Below are positions 8,978 to 17,534 of a stretch of DNA of 64,000 nt, piece after piece; within the stretch, counting starts at the first letter, position 1; each line of letters opens with the position of its first letter. The position numbers and the translations under genes are program-made. This DNA comes from Parasphaerochaeta coccoides DSM 17374 (GTDB lineage: Bacteria; Spirochaetota; Spirochaetia; Sphaerochaetales; Sphaerochaetaceae): NCBI RefSeq assembly GCF_000208385.1, contig NC_015436.1:372001-436000 (forward strand), read 5' to 3'. Below the pieces are notes generated by a model. It searched no databases. It saw only the letters and a program-made list of their open reading frames with translations, and was not told the origin of the DNA.

Positions 8978-9192
8978 CTTTCCCTGAAAAACCAAAAATC
9001 ATTCATCAAAACATAATGAAATGATTGGTTAATCTGGAAAAGCATGATGAATTGATGAGTTAATGTAAGGGATATCGGTAATAGTGACGATTACCCGAAA
9101 GTATGATTTTGACGTAAAGAGATATAGTACTTTCGGGTTACGCGAATCCAAAGATGCGGATAGTGTCACTTAAGTTCCGTTTCAAGCGTGCA
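8978..9192 (-). repeat. Upstream repeat element, copy C (leader of lipoprotein gene 3)
   Basis: Third copy of the leader, full length through the 33-base segment missing from copy B. Similarity fades at about 9192. The stretch 9193-9311 beyond it shows no gene. Confidence 0.85.
9093..9138 (-). promoter_or_regulatory. 11-bp inverted repeat in leader copy C
   Basis: ACCCGAAAGTA (9093-9103) and TACTTTCGGGT (9128-9138), perfect arms with a 24-base loop, the same geometry as in copies A and B. Confidence 0.6.
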
Positions 9193-9311
9193 TGAGTAAG
9201 GAAATGGAAAACATAAGTGTAAAGATGCATGAACTTTTACAACATCCCCTGGATTTACCGGAAAGATTTTTTTGTGAGATGATGTCATGGTACATCCTTC
9301 TCATCCTTAAT

Positions 9312-9329
9312 TTTGTTAACGATAACGCA
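9312..9329 (+). promoter_or_regulatory. Auxiliary LacI-type operator upstream of the ara transport operon
   Basis: TTTGTTAACGATAACGCA matches 15 of 18 positions of the perfect operator at 9483-9500. The centres are 171 bp apart, a distance that would allow looping between two repressor-bound sites. This is inferred from sequence only. Confidence 0.5.
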
Positions 9330-9441
9330 AGAGAAGGAGAAAAATACTAAGAAATATCATCAGATTCGAGATGTTCACGTGTACGTATAAAGATATGCCT
9401 GTCAAATAAAAAACTGGCGAATATAAAAGCAATAAAAAAAC

Positions 9442-9470
9442 TTGACAGTTTCTCCAAACGATAGGAGAAT
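9442..9470 (+). promoter_or_regulatory. Sigma70-type promoter of the arabinose transport operon
   Basis: TTGACA (9442-9447), a 17-base spacer, then GAGAAT (9465-9470). The main operator starts 12 bases after the -10, so a bound repressor would sit at or just past the start of transcription. Confidence 0.65.
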
Positions 9471-9482
9471 AATAACAAATAG

Positions 9483-9500
9483 TGCGTTAACGTTAACGCA
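9483..9500 (+). promoter_or_regulatory. Perfect LacI-family operator
   Basis: TGCGTTAACGTTAACGCA is a perfect 18-bp palindrome with the central CG step typical of LacI-family sites. The same sequence with one mismatch lies before araA at 18808-18825. The likely ligand-responsive protein is the LacI-family gene at 17535-18590. Confidence 0.8.
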
Positions 9501-9521
9501 TTTTATCATCAGGAGGTTCAT

Positions 9522-10511
9522 ATGAAAAAACAATGGTTGTTTTTGCTGGTTCTTTTCTTCGTTGCCAGCAGCATGGTTTTTGCGGGAGGAGCAAAGGAAC
9601 CCGCCCCGGCTACAGGCAGCGACCTGATTGTGGTCGGCTATGCCCAGGTTGGCGCCGAGAGTGATTGGAGGACTGCCAATACGGAATCTTTCAAGAGTAC
9701 TTTTGTTGAGGCAAACGGATACAAGCTGATTTTTGATGATGCCCAGCAGAAACAGGAAAATCAGATTAAGGCTATTCGTAATTTCATTCAGCAGGACGTG
9801 GATTATATTGTCGTAGCGCCTGTTGTTGAAACCGGTTGGGAGACAGTACTTCAGGAAGCGAAGAACGCAGGTATCCCTGTCATTCTTTCTGATCGCCAAA
9901 TGAAGCTTTCCGATGAAAGCCTCTATGTCGCATGGGTCGGTGGCAACTTCCTCAAGGAAGGTGATGACAGTGTCACGTGGTTGAACACCTATCTCAAGAG
10001 TGTCGGTCGGGATAATGAAGACATGAACATCGTTCTCTTGCAGGGAACTATTGGTTCTTCCGCTCAAGTAGGACGAACCCAGGGTATTGTTGAAGGACTG
10101 GCAAAGAACCCTCACTACAAATTACTCGCCAGGCAGACAGGTGAATTTACCCAGGCCAAGGGTCAGGAAGTGATGGAGTCCTTCCTTAAGGCGTATCCAG
10201 ATATCGATGTCGTCTTTGCTGAAAATGACAATATGGCTTTTGGTGCCATCGATGCAATCAAAGCAGTAGGAAAAGTACCCGGAAAGGACATCATCATAAT
10301 TTCTTTTGACGCTGTCCGTGAAGCATTCAACAAGATGATTGCCGGAGAACTGAACGCTGCCATCGAATGTAATCCTCTCCATGGGCCGCGTGTGGCGGAA
10401 ATCATCCAGACACTTGAAAAGGGCGGCACTGTCGCGAAAATCCAGTATGTCGTTGAAGAAGTGTTTGACCAGGCCAATGCCGCGGCAAGATTTCCAACCC
10501 GTATGTACTGA
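9522..10511 (+). CDS. ytfQ: ABC sugar (furanose) substrate-binding protein, YtfQ-like
   Basis: A 329-residue periplasmic binding protein with a signal peptide ending VFAGG-AKEP, a form common in spirochaete sugar-binding proteins. The mature part matches the YtfQ branch of the ribose-type family (VGYAQVGAESDW, QQKQENQIKAIRNF, APVVETGWE), known in E. coli for binding galactofuranose and arabinofuranose. AGGAGG lies five bases before the ATG. It is first in an operon with the ATPase, two permeases, the FGGY kinase and the GH51 enzyme. Given these neighbours its ligand is probably L-arabinose in the furanose form or a short arabinofuranoside. Confidence 0.88.
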   Translation: MKKQWLFLLVLFFVASSMVFAGGAKEPAPATGSDLIVVGYAQVGAESDWRTANTESFKSTFVEANGYKLIFDDAQQKQENQIKAIRNFIQQDVDYIVVAPVVETGWETVLQEAKNAGIPVILSDRQMKLSDESLYVAWVGGNFLKEGDDSVTWLNTYLKSVGRDNEDMNIVLLQGTIGSSAQVGRTQGIVEGLAKNPHYKLLARQTGEFTQAKGQEVMESFLKAYPDIDVVFAENDNMAFGAIDAIKAVGKVPGKDIIIISFDAVREAFNKMIAGELNAAIECNPLHGPRVAEIIQTLEKGGTVAKIQYVVEEVFDQANAAARFPTRMY

Positions 10512-10529
10512 TTATCATGTATTCTTTGA

Positions 10530-10551
10530 GCAGGAGGGTAATTCCTCCTGC
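10530..10551 (+). other. Intercistronic hairpin between binding protein and ATPase genes
   Basis: GCAGGAGG and CCTCCTGC form a perfect 8-bp stem with a six-base loop, 18 bases after the ytfQ stop. No T-run follows. Hairpins here often protect the binding-protein part of the message and so give more of it than of the membrane parts; that role is inferred. Confidence 0.6.
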
Positions 10552-10592
10552 TTGCCAGGTACTAAAGAACAAGTGTCTTTTCAGGGGGAATC

Positions 10593-12125
10593 ATGGGAGA
10601 GGTTTCGACAGTCCTTAGCATGCGGCATGTCAATAAGACATTCCCAGGGGTTAAAGCCCTGGATGATGTGGATTTTACCTTAAGAAAAGGAGAAATCCAT
10701 GCTCTGATGGGAGAAAACGGTGCCGGAAAGAGTACACTCATCAAAGTGCTCACTGGTGTCCATGCAATGGATAGCGGTGAGATTTTTGTAGATGGTATCA
10801 ATCATCCAGTCCTCAATCATTCTCCGCAAGAAGCGCAGAAGAACGGAATCAGCACGGTATACCAGGAAGTCAACCTGTGTCCTAATATCTCCGTAGCGGA
10901 AAATATTTTTATTGGAAGACAGCCGCTATCACCAGTCCGGACAATTCAGTGGAAGAAAATGAATGCTGCCGCTGAGAGGGCATTGTCCAATGTCGGACTG
11001 CAATCAGTTGATGTCACGCGTGCTTTGGAAGACTATTCCATTGCTGTCCAGCAGATGGTTGCCATTGCCCGTGCCGTGGACATACAGTGCAAGGTCTTGG
11101 TTCTTGATGAACCGACAAGCAGCCTTGATGAACATGAAGTGCGGAAACTTTTTGAAGTGATGAGGAATCTCCGGGAGAGAGGCGTCGGAATCATTTTCAT
11201 CACGCATTTTCTTGAGCAGGTCTATGAAGTCTGTGACGCTATCACGGTTCTCCGCAACGGCAGGCTCGTAGGAGAATATCCCGTATCACAGCTCTCGCGT
11301 ATCCAGCTTGTATCCAAAATGCTGGGACATGACTTTGATGACCTTGCTTCCATACGGTCTTCCGTCAGAAATTCAACCGTTTCTCTTGCCAGTCCTTCCG
11401 TCATCAAGGCAACAGGACTGGCGCATGCGGGAACTATCCAACCGTTCGACATTGAAATCCATAAAGGGGAAGTCATCGGTCTAAGCGGTCTTCTCGGTTC
11501 CGGTAGATCAGAACTTGCCCGAACCATCTATGGGGCTGACAGGGCTGACAAAGGAGAGCTGGTTGTACATGAGGAACCGCTGAGTGTCCATGACCCTATT
11601 GATGCCATCAAGAAGGGCATGGGTTTTCTTCCGGAAGACAGAAAGGAAGAAAGTATCATCGCGGAATTGTCGGTCAGGGAAAACATGATTATCGCCCTGC
11701 AAGCAAAAACAGGCATCTTCCGGCTTCTTCCCCTGGCAAAACAGAATGAACTTGCCGATAAATATATCAAAGCTCTCAGAATCAAGACACCTTCGCCAGA
11801 GACTCCCATCAAACAATTGTCAGGGGGTAATCAGCAAAAGGCAATCCTGGGCAGATGGCTCATTACCAATCCACAGTTCCTTATTCTTGATGAACCTACC
11901 CGTGGCATTGATGTCGGGACAAAGACTGAAATACAGAAACTCATTCTTCAGCTTGCCGGAGAAGGCATGGCAATCATGTTCATCAGCAGCGAGATTGATG
12001 AGATGCTGAGGACAGTCAATCGGTTGTGCATCCTGCGGGAAGGACGCAAGGTCGGCGAATTGGAGAATACCAATCTTACCCGTGAAGAAGTAATGACGGC
12101 TATAGCAGGAGGCTACGAAACATGA
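10593..12125 (+). CDS. ytfR: ABC sugar transporter ATP-binding protein, YtfR-like (double ATPase)
   Basis: A 510-residue protein with two fused ATPase halves, as in RbsA/MglA/YtfR. The N-terminal half has Walker A GENGAGKST and Walker B LVLDEPTS. The C-terminal half has a degenerate P-loop (GLLGSGRSE), a good signature LSGGNQQK and Walker B LILDEPTRG, the usual asymmetry of this class. It powers the two permeases encoded next, whose first gene overlaps its stop by 4 bp. AGGGGGA precedes the start. Confidence 0.92.
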   Translation: MGEVSTVLSMRHVNKTFPGVKALDDVDFTLRKGEIHALMGENGAGKSTLIKVLTGVHAMDSGEIFVDGINHPVLNHSPQEAQKNGISTVYQEVNLCPNISVAENIFIGRQPLSPVRTIQWKKMNAAAERALSNVGLQSVDVTRALEDYSIAVQQMVAIARAVDIQCKVLVLDEPTSSLDEHEVRKLFEVMRNLRERGVGIIFITHFLEQVYEVCDAITVLRNGRLVGEYPVSQLSRIQLVSKMLGHDFDDLASIRSSVRNSTVSLASPSVIKATGLAHAGTIQPFDIEIHKGEVIGLSGLLGSGRSELARTIYGADRADKGELVVHEEPLSVHDPIDAIKKGMGFLPEDRKEESIIAELSVRENMIIALQAKTGIFRLLPLAKQNELADKYIKALRIKTPSPETPIKQLSGGNQQKAILGRWLITNPQFLILDEPTRGIDVGTKTEIQKLILQLAGEGMAIMFISSEIDEMLRTVNRLCILREGRKVGELENTNLTREEVMTAIAGGYET

Positions 12126-13210
12126 ACCCGACGACTATTGACTATAAACGTGTTATGGAACGGGTAACGAAAGGACATTTGTTCCTGCCTGTTTTTGCCT
12201 TGGCCTTGGTTCTGCTGGTGAATCTCATCCAGACTCCTACCTTTTTCAAGATTTCGATTGAAAACGGAGTCTTGTACGGGTACACGGTGGATATAATCAA
12301 CAGGGCAAGCGAGCTTGTCATCCTGGCGGTCGGAATGACCTTGGTCGTCGCGTCTTCCAGTGGAGCCGACATTTCCGTTGGTGCAGTCAGTGCCTTGGCC
12401 GCCGCCGTCTGCGTCAGGCTTCTGGGCTCCAGTTATGAGACATACGCTGTTCCATTATTCGCCAGCGTCATCTTTTGTCTGCTTACGGGGCTTGTCTGCG
12501 GTTCTTTCAATGGATTTCTGGTGGCAAAGATGAAGATACAGCCAATGGTGGCGACCTTGATTCTCTTTACAGCAGGACGCGGCATTGCGCAATTGGTCAG
12601 TGCCCGCGAAATCAATGGTACCATGGTATCAGGACAGATACTCTATGTACGTATGGATTCGTTTCGTGATATCGGAGGATTCCTTCCGGGAGTCGTTGTT
12701 CCTACGCCGGTTTTCATCGCGGCGGGAGTAGTGCTTCTTGTGCATCTCGTCCTGCGGAAAACAGCGTTCGGTCTCTATGTCAAGACAGTAGGAATCAACA
12801 GCAAGGCAGGAAGATTGGTCGGAATCAACTCATCACGTATCATTTTCCTGACATACGCATTGTGTGGTCTGATGGCTGGCGTCGCGGGACTCATCGCTTC
12901 CAGCCGCATATATTCCAGTGACGCAAACAACATTGGCCTGAACATGGAACTTGACGCCATCCTTGCCGTGGCTTTGGGAGGCAATAGTCTTGGGGGAGGA
13001 AAATTCAGTCTGTCCGGTTCCGTCATAGGAGCTATAACCATACAGGCTTTGACGACAAGCCTGTATGCAATGGGTATCACCGCTGACCAGATACCGGTTT
13101 ATAAAGCTGTTGTGGTCGTGCTGATTGTCTCAATGCAATCGGATGAATTTAAACGTTGGATGACTGTGCTTAGAGCAAAAGGATCAATGGAAAAGGCGGT
13201 GACACAATGA
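12122..13210 (+). CDS. ytfT: ABC sugar transporter permease 1, YtfT-like
   Basis: A 362-residue polytopic inner-membrane protein of the branched-chain/ribose permease family (BPD_transp_2). The opening region (TPTFFKISIENGVLYGYTVD) matches YtfT closely. The family motif after the second helix reads GADISVGAVSA. It overlaps both neighbours by the ATGA arrangement, so ATPase and permeases are translationally coupled. It presumably forms a heterodimer with the next permease. Confidence 0.9.
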   Translation: MNPTTIDYKRVMERVTKGHLFLPVFALALVLLVNLIQTPTFFKISIENGVLYGYTVDIINRASELVILAVGMTLVVASSSGADISVGAVSALAAAVCVRLLGSSYETYAVPLFASVIFCLLTGLVCGSFNGFLVAKMKIQPMVATLILFTAGRGIAQLVSAREINGTMVSGQILYVRMDSFRDIGGFLPGVVVPTPVFIAAGVVLLVHLVLRKTAFGLYVKTVGINSKAGRLVGINSSRIIFLTYALCGLMAGVAGLIASSRIYSSDANNIGLNMELDAILAVALGGNSLGGGKFSLSGSVIGAITIQALTTSLYAMGITADQIPVYKAVVVVLIVSMQSDEFKRWMTVLRAKGSMEKAVTQ

Positions 13211-14247
13211 ACAGCGTAGTGTACGACACATTGAGAAAGAAAGCTGGTGGGCCGAATTTTCTTTTGTTCATCACCGTCGTGATGTTCTTCTTCATGTATA
13301 TCATAGGGGTTGCCATTTATGGCTCACGCGGTTTTGGTAATGTCCAGACATTGATGAATATGCTTATTGACAATGCCGGACTGATAATTGCAGCCTCCGG
13401 CATGACCTTGGTCCTGATTACAGGGGGGATTGATATTTCCGTCGGGTCATTGGTCGGATTGGTATGCATGATGCTTGCCAGCATGATGGAACTGAGCGGC
13501 GTGAGTACTTCTGTTGCCATCACGGTCGTGCTGGTATTCGGCATTGTCTTTGGCTTCGTCCAGGGGTGGTTGGTCTCGTATCTGAAATTACAGCCGTTCA
13601 TCGTGACTTTGGCAGGCATGTTCTTTTGTCGTGGACTTACGGCTATCATCAGTGTCGAACAAATTGCCATCAAAGCAAATGAGACATTCCTTGCCTTGGC
13701 GCATAAGAACATATACCTGCCATTCGGAGCTACAATGAACAAGAGAGGAATACTTTTGTATCCCTTCATACATCCGAGTGTCCTGATTGCACTGGCGGCT
13801 TTAGCGGTAGTCTGGTATATCTGCAAGTACACCAGGTTCGGTCGTTCTCTCTATGCAGTCGGGGGTAATGAGACCTCGGCTCTTCTCATGGGCATCAATG
13901 TCCGGAGAACAAAATTGTTCGCATACATCTTAAATGGGTTCCTTGGTTCGCTCGCTGGCTTCGTATTCTGTCTCAACACTACGAGCGGCTTTGTCGAGCA
14001 GGCACGTGGATTTGAGATGGAAGCAATTTCTTCAGCGGTCATTGGAGGAACATTACTGACAGGAGGAGTCGGCAATGTCATTGGTACGTTCTTTGGCGTT
14101 CTCATCAAGGCAACGATTGAAACATATATAAGAAGCGATGGTACTTTGTCTTCTTGGTGGAATAAGATAGTATTATCTGCGTTATTATGTTTCTTCATTG
14201 TACTTCAAAGCGTCTTTGCTTCATTGAAGCAAAAGAAAAAGCAGTAA
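13207..14247 (+). CDS. yjfF: ABC sugar transporter permease 2, YjfF-like
   Basis: A 346-residue polytopic membrane protein paralogous to the preceding permease, with the canonical GGIDISVGSLVGL motif and the LAGMFFCRGL segment seen in YjfF. Start overlaps the previous stop by 4 bp. With the YtfQ-, YtfR- and YtfT-like proteins it completes a furanose-type importer with two different permeases. Confidence 0.9.
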   Translation: MNSVVYDTLRKKAGGPNFLLFITVVMFFFMYIIGVAIYGSRGFGNVQTLMNMLIDNAGLIIAASGMTLVLITGGIDISVGSLVGLVCMMLASMMELSGVSTSVAITVVLVFGIVFGFVQGWLVSYLKLQPFIVTLAGMFFCRGLTAIISVEQIAIKANETFLALAHKNIYLPFGATMNKRGILLYPFIHPSVLIALAALAVVWYICKYTRFGRSLYAVGGNETSALLMGINVRRTKLFAYILNGFLGSLAGFVFCLNTTSGFVEQARGFEMEAISSAVIGGTLLTGGVGNVIGTFFGVLIKATIETYIRSDGTLSSWWNKIVLSALLCFFIVLQSVFASLKQKKKQ

Positions 14248-14261
14248 AAAAGGATGGGAAT

Positions 14262-15845
14262 GTGGCACAAGAACCAATTGATATGCGCAAGGCATCACTG
14301 GGCATTGAACTGGGATCTACTCGTATCAAGGCAATGCTTGTTGACGAAAGGGGAACGCCTCTCGCTTCCGGTGGATATACATGGGAGAACCGTTTCATCA
14401 ATGGATATTGGACCTATGCCATGGAAGATGTCACACATGGCCTACAGGTGTGTTATGCCAGCCTGAAAAAGGATGTGAAGGAGAAATATGGAATCATCCT
14501 TACATCTGTCGGCGCAATCGGCATATCCGGGATGATGCATGGATATCTTGCTTTTGATGTCCATGACAACCTGTTGGTTCCGTTCCGGACGTGGCGCAAT
14601 ACTACCACAACGGAAGCCAGCACGCGCTTGTCTCAGCTCTTTGGGTGCAACATACCATTGCGCTGGAGCATCTCCCATCTCTATCAGGCAATATTGGACA
14701 AAGAGCCGCATGTTCCCCATATCGCGCGTATAACCACGCTTTCAGGATATGTGCATCATCGTCTGACCGGACGGAAAGTTCTTGGCGTAGGCGATGCCAG
14801 CGGTATGTTCCCCATAGATTCAGAAGCAGGCACTTACAATGCCAGAATGGTGGACGCTTTCACCGCATTGACCGCCGGATATGGTTTTCCCTGGAAATTT
14901 GAAAATATCTTTCCCACGGTTCTGACAGCAGGGGAGTCGGCGGGTTTCCTTACTGAAGACGGGGCACGTTTCCTGGATCCTGAAGGCGACCTTACGGCAG
15001 GAATCCCGTTCTGTCCGCCGGAAGGAGATGCCGGTACTGGCATGACGGCAACAAACAGCGTGAGACCCGCCACCGGAAACATAAGCGCGGGAACCAGTAT
15101 CTTTGCCATGGTCGTCCTGCAAAGACCCCTTGCAGGTTTTCATCGGGAAATTGATGTCGTGACGACGCCCGCCGGAGTCCCTGTCGCCATGGTTCATTGC
15201 AACAACGGTACTGGAGATATTGACGGATGGGTCAATCTGTTCGGACAGATGCTGGAGTGCGCAGGCGCAAGCGTCCCTAAGCATAAGTTGTATGATGTTT
15301 TCTATGGCAAGGCATTGGAGGGTGATGAAGACTACGGAGGGTTGGCGGCTTGTAACTATATGGCCGGAGAACCCGTCGCCAACGTGGAAAGCGGACGTCC
15401 CTTGTTCGTGCGTGTGCCCGGAGCTCGGTTTACCGTGGAGAATTTCTGCCGGGTACATCTTTTCAGCGCCATGGCTCCTTTGCGCATGGGAATGGACATC
15501 CTCATGAAGGAAGAAAAAGTACAGCTGGAGCGTCTGTGGGCTCATGGAGGATTCTTCAAGACGGAAAAAGTCGGTCAGAAAATAGCAGCTTCTGCTTTGG
15601 GTATTGATGTGTCCGTTACGCAGACCGCCTCGGAGGGTGGCGCGTGGGGCATGGCTTTGCTGGCATCCTACATGCTTAAGAAAAACCTGGGTGAGAAAAT
15701 AGAAGAATATCTGGACAGGAAAATCTTTTCTGACGCGGATGTGAAATCCGAAGCTCCGGATTCGGAGCTGACAAAAGCATTTGATGCTTTCATGGAACAA
15801 TACCCCAAGGTGCTTGAGGTCGAAAGAAGCGCGAGAAGGTTGTAA
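14262..15845 (+). CDS. araB: FGGY-family carbohydrate kinase, probable L-ribulokinase
   Basis: An FGGY kinase of ~527 residues from the GTG at 14262, chosen because AAGGA lies seven bases before it and the longer frame would overlap yjfF by 60 bp; an ATG at 14283 is also possible. The N-terminal phosphate-binding segment is LGIELGSTRIKAMLVDERG; GISGMMHGYLAFD, FRTWRN and the C-terminal AHGGFFKTEKVG follow the FGGY fold. It resembles the short-substrate ribulokinase/xylulokinase-like group rather than classical E. coli AraB. Its place between the ara importer and GH51, and the absence of another kinase in the regulon, argue for ATP-dependent phosphorylation of L-ribulose to L-ribulose 5-phosphate. 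The symbol rests on context. Confidence 0.75.
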   Translation: MAQEPIDMRKASLGIELGSTRIKAMLVDERGTPLASGGYTWENRFINGYWTYAMEDVTHGLQVCYASLKKDVKEKYGIILTSVGAIGISGMMHGYLAFDVHDNLLVPFRTWRNTTTTEASTRLSQLFGCNIPLRWSISHLYQAILDKEPHVPHIARITTLSGYVHHRLTGRKVLGVGDASGMFPIDSEAGTYNARMVDAFTALTAGYGFPWKFENIFPTVLTAGESAGFLTEDGARFLDPEGDLTAGIPFCPPEGDAGTGMTATNSVRPATGNISAGTSIFAMVVLQRPLAGFHREIDVVTTPAGVPVAMVHCNNGTGDIDGWVNLFGQMLECAGASVPKHKLYDVFYGKALEGDEDYGGLAACNYMAGEPVANVESGRPLFVRVPGARFTVENFCRVHLFSAMAPLRMGMDILMKEEKVQLERLWAHGGFFKTEKVGQKIAASALGIDVSVTQTASEGGAWGMALLASYMLKKNLGEKIEEYLDRKIFSDADVKSEAPDSELTKAFDAFMEQYPKVLEVERSARRL

Positions 15846-15943
15846 TGACTGGTTTTCCCGTGGAGAAAACGCCTGTGGAGAAGATACTCGGCAAAGAAGG
15901 GAATCAGAAATAACGACTTGCCGTACTGTGGAGGGAGACGCAA

Positions 15944-17437
15944 ATGGATGAAGTCCGTGTGTGCGTTGAAAAAGCATTCACGCTTGCCCAGGTAGATGAG
16001 CGTTTGTTCAGTTCTTTCATCGAGCATCTCGGAAGGGCAATTTACACAGGTATCTATGAGCCGGGACATCCCTTGGCGGATGAGCAAGGGTTCAGGACGG
16101 ATGTCATTGATTTTGTCAAGGATCTTAGAGTCCCTCTTATACGTTACCCTGGCGGAAACTTTCTTTCAGGATATCGATGGATGGACGGCATAGGGCCAAA
16201 GGAAAAACGACCGGTCAGGCTTGACGTGGCATGGAAGACCCTGGAACCCAATGAAATCGGCATAGGGGAGTTTTACGACTGGACCCGAAAGGTCGGAAGT
16301 AAGGTCATGGGTTCGGTGAACATGGGTACGGGAACCGTCCAGGATGCGGCTGATTTTTTTGAATACTGCAATTATCCCGGTGGAACATACTTGAGTGACC
16401 TGCGCAGGCAGAACGGTCATGACGCGCCTTTTGATATCCGTACATGGTGCATCGGGAATGAAATGGACGGTCACTGGCAGATTTGTCATCTTGATGCCGC
16501 AGATTACGGCAAGAAAGCACTTGAGACAATCAAGATGCTCAAATGGATTGACCCGCAGAGTGAAGCAGTCGTCTGTGGAAGTTCTTCCGGATTGATGAAA
16601 AGTTTTCCTGAATGGGACAGGATTGTGCTGGAACATACCTATGAGAAGGCCGACTTCATCTCATTACATCGTTACTACGAAAACTTTGATAACGATGACG
16701 ATTTCTTGGCTTCCTTCGTGGAGCTTGGTACATACATCAAGGCGGCCATAGCCACTGCGGACTATGTAAAGGCTTTGAAACGCAGCGCAAAGACCATGTA
16801 CCTTTCCCTTGACGAATGGAATGTCTGGTACCAACGCCGCCAGGAACCCCATGACTGGCAGAAAGCTCCTTCCATACTTGAAGATCATTATTCCTTGCTG
16901 GATGCTTTGGTCGTCGGAGGGCTTGGCCTTACGTTGCTCAACAATGCCAACAGGGTGAAGATTGCCTGCCTTGCGCAATTGGTCAATGTCATCGCCCCAA
17001 TTTTCACAAAAGAAGGCGGTTCGGCTATCCGGCAGACTATCTACTATCCTTTCCGTGATATTTCTCTCCATGGGAGGGGAGTTGTCCTGACTCCTGTCGT
17101 GCATGGGCCGAAGAAAGAAACGAAGTACGGAGATTGCCCCCTCGTCGAGACTGCGGTCATCCATGATGAGGAAGGGAAGACGGTCACTGTCTTCTGCCTG
17201 AATACAGGAAAGAATGACCTTGTGGAATTTACACTTGACATGAGATCATTCGGGAAGCTGCGGATGTCTTTCTGGACGTGTCTGACCGGAAAGGATCTTT
17301 CCGCGGAGAATACTTTCGAGAAGCCCAATGCGGTCAACCCCCGAAACATGCCGGTTGAAAAGACAGCGGCATCCACTTTTTCCATTACGCTGCCGCCATT
17401 GTCCTGGAACGTGATGAAATTCGCTATCGTGAGCTGA
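15944..17437 (+). CDS. abfA: GH51 alpha-L-arabinofuranosidase (cytoplasmic)
   Basis: A 497-residue glycoside hydrolase family 51 enzyme. The first residues contain FSSFIEHLGRAIYTGIY, then RYPGGNFLSGY, the acid/base E173 in WCIGNEMDGHW and the nucleophile E291 in LSLDEWNVWY. There is no signal peptide, so it releases terminal alpha-L-arabinose from oligosaccharides already imported. Length matches intracellular bacterial members (~500). GGAGGGA precedes the ATG. It is the last gene of the operon that starts at ytfQ; 98 bases separate it from the kinase gene. Confidence 0.92.
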   Translation: MDEVRVCVEKAFTLAQVDERLFSSFIEHLGRAIYTGIYEPGHPLADEQGFRTDVIDFVKDLRVPLIRYPGGNFLSGYRWMDGIGPKEKRPVRLDVAWKTLEPNEIGIGEFYDWTRKVGSKVMGSVNMGTGTVQDAADFFEYCNYPGGTYLSDLRRQNGHDAPFDIRTWCIGNEMDGHWQICHLDAADYGKKALETIKMLKWIDPQSEAVVCGSSSGLMKSFPEWDRIVLEHTYEKADFISLHRYYENFDNDDDFLASFVELGTYIKAAIATADYVKALKRSAKTMYLSLDEWNVWYQRRQEPHDWQKAPSILEDHYSLLDALVVGGLGLTLLNNANRVKIACLAQLVNVIAPIFTKEGGSAIRQTIYYPFRDISLHGRGVVLTPVVHGPKKETKYGDCPLVETAVIHDEEGKTVTVFCLNTGKNDLVEFTLDMRSFGKLRMSFWTCLTGKDLSAENTFEKPNAVNPRNMPVEKTAASTFSITLPPLSWNVMKFAIVS

Positions 17438-17484
17438 ATGAAACCGTACCGTACGAGCCGCCTCCTGTCTCCGGTTCCGGTTTT

Positions 17485-17520
17485 CGTGTGCAGGGGGACT
17501 GTCGTGTGCAGGGGGACTGT
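17485..17520. repeat. Two tandem copies of an 18-bp sequence
   Basis: CGTGTGCAGGGGGACTGT occurs twice head to tail, with the first six bases of a third copy, in the 97-base gap between the convergent GH51 and lacI genes. No clear terminator hairpin was found there. Confidence 0.85.
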
Positions 17521-17534
17521 CGTGTGAGGGTGTT

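Noticed and set aside
4197-9138. Invertible promoter switch flanked by the 11-bp inverted repeats
   Set aside because: The loop is only 24 bases, no invertase or recombinase gene is in the window, and all three copies have the same orientation.
14820-15977. 385-codon frame on the minus strand opposite the kinase gene
   Set aside because: Shadow of a well-supported FGGY kinase; no ribosome site and no recognisable domain.
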